Shown piece by piece: positions 17,906-27,573 of a stretch of DNA of 36,166 bases (the first letter of the stretch is position 1; the number at the start of each line of letters is the position of its first letter). The stretch spans positions 34,281-70,446 of the forward strand of contig JBNGIO010006079.1 in assembly GCA_049999805.1 (NCBI GenBank). The letters are read 5' to 3'. The stretch is from Folioceros fuciformis (taxonomy: Eukaryota > Anthocerotophyta > Anthocerotopsida > Anthocerotales). The position numbers and the translations under genes were made by a program. The notes below the pieces were generated by a model. The model ran no database searches. It saw only the letters and a program-made list of their open reading frames with translations, and had not been told where the DNA came from.

Positions 17906-20900
17906 TCAATGTGGCCACACTTTTGAGCCTCTGATTCCTCGCTTCCATTCCCCTAAACTCTGGAAATCATCTTTGTCGATCCAGTTGAACTCCATCTGGA
18001 TTGTGTAAAATCAGCCATGCCTGAAACCCACTCACAGAAAACATTGTAGACAGGGAAGGCATTCTGAATGATGACAATACAGTACCTGGCCGACGATCAC
18101 AGTGTCACCTTCCTGAACTCCCTGTTCCCTGAGTGCTTTGCTCACTCCGCTGGCATTCAAAACATGCTGAAACCTTCTCACCGCTTCGAAGTACCTGAAA
18201 TGCATCGTTCTCAATGAAGGGTGACTGGTGGAAGAAGATTCCACATGGATGAACGCAAACGAGTATGAAGCTTGAGAACTTACTCCCAATTTGTCATTTG
18301 GGTGAACCGCTTGAGTCCTGCTCCATCTATATACCATGTGCGCGTGTGTTTGTCACATGTTATCTTGAAGTCCTCTATAGGGGCACTCCGCTTCTGTTTC
18401 ACAATCTCACCGACGGAAGGGCATTTCACTTCCACATCTGCCACAGTTTTCACAAGACCATAGGGAAATCAAGACCAATGCTTACAGGAACAGGAACTTC
18501 CGGTCTAACATGTAGTGAAATGGACTTGCCTGCATCTGCTTCCACAGGCTGTGAATTCTTCTTCAGGAGCTCATAAACTGCATCAACAACCTCCTTGGTG
18601 CCCTGCTGGGTGGCTGCGCTCATGCACAAGGGCTCAACACCCTTGGATCTCAGAATTCTCTGAAAATTTTCCCATCGGTCGGCAGCCTCAGGGACATCCA
18701 TCTTGTTGTAAGCCACCAGGAAAGGCTTGTGCTGAAGCTCGGGGTTGAAAAGCTGCAGCTCCAAGCGAACTGCTTCATACTCGTACTCTGCTTGCTGACT
18801 CATCCCATCTACCACATGAATCTACAAACATTTTCAAACACATCCGCTGTCACCGCAAAGTGACTTGCAAGCTCGCATTGGCGGCATCAAGCTGCACACA
18901 CTCAACAATCGCGACCACAATAATGAAGATAGGGGCAGCCAAACAGAAGCAGGAGATACGGAAAGGAACAGGGAGGGATCATGATAAGGCTTACAAGGAC
19001 CCGACACCTTTCCGTGTGCCTCAAAAATTCATGGCCAAGTCCATATCCAGTATGTGCTCCCTCAAGCAAACCAGGTAGATCAGCCACCACCATAGATGCA
19101 TCAAACCCCAAAGCCACCACCCCCAAATTTGGTAAAAGAGTAGTGAAGGGGTAGTTAGCGATCTCTGGTCGAGCTGCACTGATGGAACTCAGCAGCGTGC
19201 TCTTCCCGGCGTTTGGCACCCCTATGATACCAACGTCTGCCACAAGCTTTAGCTCCAGCGCTACCCACCTGAAAGTTGACAGTGCAGAGCTAGAGGTGAG
19301 CCTCAAAGACCAGAGAAAGAGGTCCACGGTTTTTCACGCCCCATAACGAACATCTAGGTGACAATGCAGCAGGAAGCAGGTATCTTAAGACAGACATTTC
19401 TGCTCCTTCTTCGCCATTTTCAGCAATTTGTGGAGCTTTGTTGCGACCTGACTTGAAGGCCCCATTTCCCCGCCCACCCCGACCACCAGGCAAAAGCAAC
19501 TCTCGTTGTCCAGGCCTTGACAGGTCCAATAGAATATCCCCATTGCCTTCGGAATCCTTGACAAGAGTTCCCACAGGCACCTTCACAATGCAATGCTCAC
19601 CCGTAGCCCCTGTCTTGCCCTTCCCCTGCCCATGGCTACCTCTTGTGGCTCTGAAATGTACAGTTCTTCTGAATGGCAAAAGCGAATTCACACCGGGGTC
19701 TGCTTCAATGTACACGTCACCTCCATCTCCACCATTACCCCCCGAAGGACCTCCAAACGGCACAAACTTCTCCCTTCTGAAGGCCACAACCCCATCACCT
19801 CCATCTCCAGCTTTCGCATAAATTTTGGCTCTGTCGAAACATCTCATCACAGCTGGAATACCTCTCTTACCCTTATCTAGGTCGTCCACATCTTCATCCT
19901 CTTCAACCTCACGCGGTGCTGCACTAATTCGTCGCTTCTCTGGATGGAAGCTCATGGCTTTTGTCTGCATGTGTTCTGAGAAGTCTTCCGAACTGCCACC
20001 ATCCTCAGAATCCTCCATATCAAATCGAGAAACTGCTTCATTAGAGGGGGCAACGGGACCGGTGTCCCTCTCCTTACCCCTCCTCCTCACAATCCCTTGA
20101 TCTTTGTCCCACTTGTACACCTCAAGAAATTTTGAGGGAGAAGACTCTGTTGGTCTATCTTGGTCTTCCTCGCCATTATCAGGTAGAGAAGCTGACGGTC
20201 CAGTGCCACTGCTACTACTTTCACTCCCTTGACTTTTTTCTTTTGCTATTTGTTCCTCCATCTTACCAACAAGCTCTTTGAGCCTGGCTAACTCCTTCTC
20301 CATTTCAGTAACGTTCCCTTTACCGCCGGCCTCCTGTCCCTGCAACCTCGGAGTTGACAAAGCTGATGCCCCCCTAACAGAGTAAGAAACTTGACTGCAC
20401 CAGGTGTGACACGTACCTGGGATTGCGTAGAAGGAGAAGCAGCGGCTGATGATGAACGTCGTTCTTTCTCTGCTCGTTCTCTTTCCAGCTCGGCAATCTC
20501 CTGCTCTGCTTCCAACAATAAAGCGGCTTCTTCTTCAGCAGTCATGGGTCCTAAATCCCCTTCCCACACTTCAACAAGCTCCAGATCCTCATCACCCTCG
20601 GCCAGCCTCCTATCCCATTCCTCGTCATCTATTTCCACCCACTCTTCCTTCTCATCTTCACCCACCTCACCTTCCTTCGCACCTGGCTCTTCACCATCCA
20701 CTCCAGTATCTTCAACATCCTGATCCTGGAGACGCACGTGCTCACGAGACCGTTCCCGTTCCATAGACACTCTCACCTTGCCAGAGCCTGAATCTGTTTC
20801 AGCGTCAGGACGATTCGATTTTTTCCATCCACCTGAATTCCTAGCATACCATGATGCCAATGGCAAATTCTCCTCTTCCCTCGGCTGCAATGCAGTGATT

Positions 20901-21232
20901 GATGCTCCGGCAGACCATAAATCCGGCACCACTGACTCGTTTTCCTTCTTCACTGAAGGCACACTATCCTTCCTCCTCTTGTCTAAAACAGCCTGCTTTC
21001 CTCTGCCGTTCACATTTTTTAAACCACCTTTCCCAGCACAAGTCACAGAGTAATGTCGTCTTCTTCCACATGACGCCTTGCGCATGGAATGTGCATGCCA
21101 CCGATCCAGGTTCAGAGCTGAACCAATCCTAGAGGACTTGCACCAAGGTGTGACAGCCTGGCCACCATGGCTGTAGCCGTGCACTCCTTGAGGAGCAACA
21201 CCCGGGGCTGCAAATGGGAGCAGCTTAGCCAT
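17906..21232 (-). CDS. OBGC: Chloroplast Obg GTPase (ObgC/CPSAR1)
   Basis: Ribosome-associated GTPase of plastids, involved in 50S assembly and thylakoid formation. Exons: 20417-21232 continuous with the 5' part of 19396-20416 (see frame break), then 18995-19268, 18530-18821, 18284-18437, 18086-18194 and 17906-17995, about 918 aa. The ATG at 21232 opens a transit peptide. A long acidic, coiled-coil-rich extension reaches about residue 460. The Gly-rich Obg fold ([28 protein letters not shown]) follows. Next come the G domain (G1 GVPNAGKS, G3 DLPG, G4 NKMD) and a C-terminal OCT domain ([28 protein letters not shown]). Two features are odd. The 5' half needs one extra base near 20370 to stay in frame, and one intron (18438-18529) is best modelled as GC-AG. 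It is longer than the roughly 680-residue Arabidopsis protein because of the acidic extension. Confidence 0.93.
18438..18529 (-). other. OBGC: Probable GC-AG intron of Obg
   Basis: The donor reads GCAG followed by GCAAGT, the classic strong GC-AG 5' splice site, and the acceptor is GTGGCAG. The 92-nt intron joins the exon ending [16 protein letters not shown] to [14 protein letters not shown] in the correct phase (1). Using the nearby GTAAGC (GT) donor instead gives phase 0 and requires a poor acceptor further downstream. Confidence 0.65.
20369..20374 (-). other. OBGC: G6 homopolymer at a frame break in Obg
   Basis: On the minus strand the run reads TTA-GGGGGG-CAT. Upstream reading (…[19 protein letters not shown]) and downstream reading ([15 protein letters not shown]…KELARL) are in different frames, and one additional G would join them. 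The candidate donor CAGGTACGT just upstream would give an intron of only 22-42 nt in the wrong phase, so splicing does not resolve it. Confidence 0.65.
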
Positions 21233-21431
21233 CGCAACACTTCAGCCGACACACATGACTGAGTCTGGGAACCTGCGAAGAGCCAGAGTCCTGTCGAACC
21301 TGGACTAGGGTTTAGCTTGCTCTTGTCCCGGGGTTTAAGCTGGTTTTGGGTCGCTGACCTCCGGCTAAAAGGTCTTGCCATCGTTGATTGTGGGAGGAGG
21401 AAGGTGTTGATATCCAAGCTACGTATGCAGC
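21233..21431. promoter_or_regulatory. Divergent (bidirectional) promoter of Obg and ZNRD2-like, with telo-box
   Basis: Only 199 bases separate the two outward-facing start codons, so the genes must share promoter DNA. TAGGGTTTAG at 21306-21315 is the reverse complement of CTAAACCCTA and contains the plant telo-box AAACCCTA. That element is common in promoters of translation and ribosome-biogenesis genes, which fits the Obg side. No TATA box is evident. Confidence 0.6.
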
Positions 21432-22642
21432 ATGGCATCTGAGCAAAATGAGGTGGGCATGGTGGACGCAAGCATGGAGGAACAAGAGGCGGCGATGGCC
21501 GAGCGGCTCCAGAAATCAGCAGATTGCAGCGCGGCTTTAGCTGAGAAGCTGCTGCAGGGCTGGACACTGATGGGTGTGCATTGCCCCGAGTGCATCACGC
21601 CTCTGATGCGGAACAGGTGAAATTCTCTTCCGGACTGTTTAGCAGTGAAGTGGCAGAGAGCGGCATGATCAACTGGAACTTGTGCTTGATTTGGAACTCT
21701 GGTTCGTGTCATCCTGTTACAGGCAGAGGCAGCTATATTGTGTGTCTTGCGTTCAGTGGGTGTTGACAGAGGAAGAGGCCGCACTCAGAACGGGGAGAAA
21801 CCATGAAGGACGCAGCCATCATTTTGACAACCCTCACATTGCCCGATCTCTAACCAACACGGCTGTCCCTGCGGTCCAGGATGAGGTGCAGAATGTTGGG
21901 ACCAATGATAACGAGGGGGCTGAAGAGGCCTATGCAATGGCTGCAGCTATGAACGAGAGGCTACAGGCCTCCAGGAATGGACACCGATCCTCCGACGCCC
22001 TTGCTCCCGCACTGCAATATGAGGTACGCAACGGTGGAGGTAGCAACCCAGCAGCTTATGATCAGGTGTCAGCGGAGTCACTTACTTCTACTCGTTCTGG
22101 CCCACGACCTACCACCCATGGCAAGCTGCCGTCTCTGGTCCTTCCCAAGGTATGACCCCAAATGATTTGATCGTAAGCTTTGTGAAAGCAGTGGCCAATC
22201 TTGTGACTTCAACTGCATGCCCCAGGTAACTGTGCCTCCGAAGCCAGAAATTGTACAAACCCAGACTGTTAAGACACTCTTCCTGAAGATGGAGGTAAGT
22301 GGGTACCATGCGTTCGTTGATTTCTTCCACAAGCCACCGATGGAACCACCACCCTGAGTATCATTGGCATTGTAACGCAGGAAATACGAAGCCAGATTGC
22401 CATAACCCAGGATGTAGAGGAATTGAAGCAGGTGCGTACTGCGTACTTGGGCTTGGGTATTTGAGCTGAAACCCTGGCAGCTCCCGTGTGCCTTCTGAGA
22501 CTCCATTTTCTTGTTACAGCTCTTCGAGGTCCTTTCTGCTTGCGTGGACACCATCAATGTCGTCAACAGCGTCTCAAGTGAGGGAACAGCGTTTGTAAAA
22601 CCCTGGAAGGCTACCACTTGGAAGGACAATGAGGGGCAGTGA
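21432..22642 (+). CDS. ZNRD2: ZNRD2 / Sjogren autoantigen p27-like zinc-ribbon protein
   Basis: Member of the Auto_anti-p27 family; molecular role in plants unknown. Five exons: 21432-21616, 21723-22149, 22226-22294, 22381-22431 and 22520-22642, all GT-AG, 284 aa. The diagnostic N-terminal block is AAMAERLQKS…LAEKLLQGWTLMGVHCPECI, then LMRN, then LYCVSCVQW. It forms a C4 zinc ribbon (C51, C54, C68, C71) split by intron 1. A low-complexity middle contains a repeated pattern (QDEVQNVGTN and QYEVRNGGGSN). A helical C-terminus (VKTLFLKMEEIRSQIAITQD, then LFEVLSACVDTINVVNSV) resembles the C-terminal helices of plant homologues. The ATG at 21432 is the first in frame, and the gene is divergent from Obg. 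Confidence 0.9.
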
Positions 22643-22899
22643 AGCAGCCGCAGCCGCAGCCGCGAGCATGTTTTAGACTAGTTGTTTTAGAAGCATCGAG
22701 CCACAGACCAGGATTAACACGACAAGGCAAGCTCACTTCCAGCAGTTTTAGTCATCTTCCGTTCCAACCTAACGGCGGCCGTTATGCCGTCCTCTACCAC
22801 CCGGCATACGCGCACCTTGCGGTTGCATGGCAGGGCATCGCCAGGATCGAATCAGCACAAATTACTTGCATCGTCTGTGGCCCAGACACATCGAACAAG
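22643..22899. promoter_or_regulatory. HAP2 upstream region
   Basis: These 257 bases between the ZNRD2-like stop and the HAP2 ATG must contain the HAP2 promoter and 5'UTR unless transcription starts within the upstream gene. I see no clear TATA box or named motif. Confidence 0.4.
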
Positions 22900-25800
22900 A
22901 TGGCCAGGGGGATCATTCTTGGCATGATCGTTCTGACGTTGGCAGTTCGCCATGTGATCTGTATTGAAGTTATGAGGCAGTACCTCGTCACCAGCAGTTC
23001 GATCCTCGATTGTAAGCAGTATGCCGGTATATCGGCTGGCCTCAGTTGCAATACTTCGCTAGCGTGGACGTTCGGCCTTGCGTCCGATGAGGTACGAGGG
23101 TGTACATCCTGATCGTAGGTTTTTGAGGAGTATGCTTCTGAGCGCTGTGTGATTCTTGCTTTTTGAGCAGACCCAACAAGGGACATCCTATGCGGTAACG
23201 TTGGACGAAGCAGTTGTGCTAAGCACTATGCTGACAGTGAAATTGAAGTACCCTATCACCGTTACCTTTCAACTTGGGCCAACTGTCTTCACTCTCCCTG
23301 CAACTTTCGTGGCTGTGAGTAACCCTGGTATGATGGATGGAAGGATGCATATGGCGTGGTATGGCATCCAGTCCTCCTCACTCCAGTTGGAACGTGAACT
23401 AGGAACATAATGCACAGCCCTACGAAGAGTCCATCAAACGATCTCCTTGCGTTGCTTACGCTGGTTCCGGCACATCGGCCACTTGTGGATGGTAATGCTG
23501 GCCGACGCTTCAGGTTGGGCCCTATTTCATGCAAACTCGACTTGCGGCAGGTGGTCCTAATCTGAAGATCTGCTTACAGGGCAAAGGATGCTGCCGGAAA
23601 TAACATACCCAACAGTGAGGTCAGCACATCAGAACCGTTTGCGAATCACACCTCGATTTCTTGCTGCACCCTGCAAAATTCGTCGTAGCCTGATGCTCTC
23701 TGCCTGTGTTATAACAACGCAGGGTTTCTGTTGCTCCAACTGTGCCACAAGCTCAACCACCCGGGGTTCGCAATGCACTCCATCAGGTGACTATGTGCAC
23801 TGCCTCCCAGTCCTTCAGCTGCCAAACCATGAGCAAGTGTTTTTAAGGTCGCTGACAGGCGCTCAGTCACGTGAAAATGAACAGATTCTTCTCCTGTAGC
23901 CTACTGTCTGCGAATGAGCGCAAACTGGTGAGTGAGTGCCATTTGCTTGGCTTGGGATCCGTCCATCCATGTCCAATTTGACCTTCTTTTGGGCTTTCGG
24001 GATACATTCAGGTTTCAAACTTACTCTCTGGGCAAATACTCAGCGTCCTTGCAGTTTGCCACCGTCGGTATGAGGCGTACCATCAGTAGTGGGACCAAGG
24101 TGCGGTGGATAACACTTGTGCCGCGTTTCAAGAAGCATAGATGAGGCTGCCCGTGCTTCCTTTGTAATCTACGCATGCCTGCCGGTTTTGCAGCCCAGCT
24201 CCTGGACTTTAACGGTTTCAGGGTCTTCTCATGTAGCCGTCGACAGCGCCGGCCAGTGGAAAGTTTCAGTTGGTGAAGGCATTTCCTCCACCTTGGATAC
24301 CGTCCAAAACTTGTATCTGTCCATTCCCATGTCCCCGGTAAGATTTACGTTCTTCCTTGCCTTGCCGCAGTTCCTTGCATTCCTGCCATAGCAGTACAAG
24401 AAACGCTGTGATGTGGACGTCTGTTGCGCTGTTGTCCGAAATCAGCCTCCTTATATGGTGCAAGATACTTCTAGCTGGCTGGCCGTTCCCTCTTCGTTGT
24501 ATGGAAGCAACGACTCCTGCAACTTGGTGGGTTCGTCGTACGCTGGGTATGTCGCCAATCCGAACAAGTGCTCAGCACCTCTCGGTGACTGCACAAACAA
24601 CCAACTAAGTAGTTATGTCCAGGTAACTCTTTGCTGCTGTGGGCTCATCGGATCTTGGCAATTCCATTCACCAACTGCACCCTTTGTCATTCTAAACGTT
24701 TTGTGCAGCAAAACGCTGTTGCACAACGTGTCGGTTCTCCGGGACCTTTCTCAGCAACCGCAGCCTTTGGAGCCTTCCAAGTAAGTTCCAGAAGTCGACG
24801 TGACTTTGAACAGCAAAGGAGGGCTTGTTCTCAAGGTCGTCTAATCACCTGTCAGGCGAACATGACGGATGACCGTAGCACACTTCACTCCATTTCGGTG
24901 CCGCAAAGTACTCAAGTGTCCTCCTACATCAGCTTTTCCGTAATTTTGGTAGCCGACAATATTGAATTTCTCCCAAAAGCGTAAGCATCCTCCCATAGCT
25001 TGCCTTCCTTGTATTTCGAACCACCTTGATTGCATGGCTGACTCTTGTACATTTTTGTGACATGATCAGTTACACCGGATCGATCCTTGATCTCAGAGCT
25101 CTCGGATACAATTCCAGTGACATTTCCACCAGAATCGTGGCCGTCACCGTGGAAAACACAGGAAATAATTCTACCAATTACACTCTCACCGTAAGTAGCC
25201 CGCAGGAAGGCAAGGACGTTGTTCAGGGCTTTTGGCAGTGGCTGATTAGCTTGTTTGTGCATATTTTCATAGGCCAGCTCCAGTGCACGAGTGGAATCGT
25301 TCCTTCTCAGGTGACTAAACCTCAACCTCACCATCACCTCACCTCATGTCACCTCCCACGACACGGAAGTATGATGCTCATTCTTGTCACCCGCTTGTGA
25401 GCTCTCACTTCAGTCTGTCACCTTTATAAATCTGCCGCCGAACACTCCGAAAGGCGTCAACTTCACACTCCATTTCGACACCGACGTGGGCCCGGCCTTC
25501 AACTGCTCAGGTATGCATCCTGTTCTTGACCAATGTCTAGCTCCGTCATACAACAGAGATCCTCATGGTTTTGCGGTGCATGCAGCATATCTGTTTGACA
25601 TCCAAAGCCACCTCCAAGACTGGCAGACAGTGACGGCGTATCCAGACGGAGTGACAAAGTCGGTAAGCTCTCTAGCCACCCAGGCAACGACCCCTTCCCT
25701 GCACACACACGTACACAGCCACACGTACTGACCCTGGCTTGCTGAGCAGGTCACTGAGAAGTTCCCCCCGATACAGATTTCCTCCCTCCCGAGATGGATG

Positions 25801-26842
25801 CAGTATCCTGTCCAGTTCCTGGCCATCCAGCTCAAAAACTGCAGGCAACCAGCGCACATCTCCCTCCCTGCTCTTGCACTTGCGTCCTTCCACTTCCATT
25901 TTCACTTCTTGTGGATCCCATTTACTGACCGGATGGCTGGGACTGCACTTCAGTGGAGGCTGCGCCAACTCCACTGCCGTCAACTGCCAGACTTTCCACA
26001 CGTGCTGGTCGGCCGTGATGACCATGGTGGGAGCACTGGCCTTGGCGATCGTGAGTAAGTTCATCATTCGCAACCAGGATCGGGGCCTCCAGAACGTGTT
26101 GTCGTGAATCTGATTTCGTTCCGTTTCCGCAGTAATGCTGACGCTGATGGCCCTGATTCGGCACGGGAGGCTGGGGTTTTTCCTGTCTCAGTGCGCGCTG
26201 TTGATGTGCTTGCCCTGCTGGCTGGGGTTCAAGCACAGTGGGAAGCTCGCGGATCTTCTCCTGTTCAAAGCCCTACGGGGCCGCGTCTCTCCAGCAGCTC
26301 CAGCTGCCAAGGTCTGGAAGCCATTGCTAGACCCTGGGAGGGAGGCGGCAGTGGAGGACGACGAGGAAGACGGTATGCGGTCGGACGATGAGCAGGATCA
26401 CAGGGCCGGGCCGGGCGACCAAGGGGACCAGGAAGGTGCGCTCGGGACCGGTCTCGGACACCGGGCCTCGCTTCTGGCGCCGCCCCCGCCGGGAACGCCC
26501 TTGCCTGGAAAGGGGAAAGTGCCCTTCATCCCTCCGCGACCAGTGGTCCCCGACCAGCCTCCGCTGCTCTCATCGCCTAACCCTTTGCCCAAGAAGGCAG
26601 CAGCCCTGCCTCGAGCAGTGGTCGCCGACCGTCCCCCTACAGGTACTCCCTGGCTGAACAGGTTGAAGAAGGCCTTCAAGAGGCCACCCCCAATAGTCCC
26701 CGACCTCCCCCACCCGGTTGCCGGTCGGACTGTACGTCCGGTGGGCTGGGGTACGTGGCCCGTACCTGCTGGCCGGGGACCAAGACTGGTGCGCTTCGAG
26801 GCGCCTTTCGATGGACCCAACATCTCTCCCAATCTCTCCTGA
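22900..26842 (+). CDS. HAP2: HAP2/GCS1 gamete membrane fusogen
   Basis: Class II-type fusogen that merges gamete plasma membranes, acting on the male or minus gamete surface. The model has 18 exons: 22900-23091, 23171-23314, 23418-23491, 23580-23619, 23723-23786, 23900-23927, 24012-24099, 24194-24337, 24395-24622, 24709-24780, 24856-24980, 25070-25190, 25278-25310, 25402-25510, 25586-25662, 25750-25844, 25954-26054 and 26133-26842, about 814 aa. It begins with a signal peptide. PYEES…CGWAKDAAGNNIPNS and GFCCSNC follow, then AYCLRMS, then the HAP2-GCS1 core SSYAGYVANPNKCSAPLGDC in exon 9. A cysteine-rich stem, one clear transmembrane helix (VMTMVGALALAIVIMLTLMA) and a Pro/Arg-rich cytosolic tail complete it. 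Exons 13-18 are less certain. Exon 16 seems to end at a GC donor. Confidence 0.9.
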
Positions 26843-27573
26843 ACGGGCAACCTGCAGATCATCGCCATGGAGACGAGCTTCATCGGGTCTCGGACGACAT
26901 CAGGACTGACAATCCAAGACGGACGTAAGACAAAAGTATAAGAAGGACAAGAACCGTAACCGACGAGATAAATTTATTGCTTAGCTAAGCTGCCACGAGT
27001 CTCAGCATTGTAATATCAAGAATTGTCTACATGCCATTTGAGCTTATCACGACGTCGGTTTCATATGCATGCACAACCTGCAGTAGGTTTCCGATGAAGG
27101 CTACACGGCGTGCAACTACGACAAGGACCAATGACGGGGACCCGGGAAGTGGGAAACTTCGAAGTACCTGCTTAACAGCAGGTGATATTCATTTACTCCT
27201 GTGCGCCTTGGCCACCTGCATCCACAGAGCTTGCAGTACAGGCACCGGTGTTAGAGGAAGCGCAGCTGGGACTCTTCTATTCTCAGCAAATGAAACACAC
27301 TGAAGACGAGGACAACCAGGAAAAGGAGCTATATTCCCCTCCGCTTTAGTTGTACAGGCAAAAACTTTGGCCTCCTCAACAAACTTATATACTGAATGGG
27401 GAATAAGGTCAAATCGGAAAACCATTGTATTATCCACATCACAGAGTAGCTCGGTCCATACACCACTCCACAAATCAGCTCTCCTTACGCGCTCCCGCCC
27501 AAAGAGCCATTTTTGGGAGTAGGTATTGCGCTGATACGTGTATCCAAGTAGACGAATTCACAGACGAGGTGAA
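26843..27573. other. Convergent intergenic region, HAP2 and UPL3 3' flanks
   Basis: About 730 bases between two genes transcribed toward each other. It should contain both 3'UTRs and poly(A) sites. Small open frames on each strand show no recognisable protein, and no repeat stands out. Confidence 0.6.

Noticed and set aside
20360-20416. Short intron in Obg using donor CAG/GTACGT
   Set aside because: Available acceptors give 22-42 nt and the wrong phase, so a homopolymer indel is the simpler explanation.
27189-27473. Minus-strand open frame between HAP2 and UPL3
   Set aside because: It lies in the expected UPL3 3'UTR, has no recognised domain and no good initiation or splice context.
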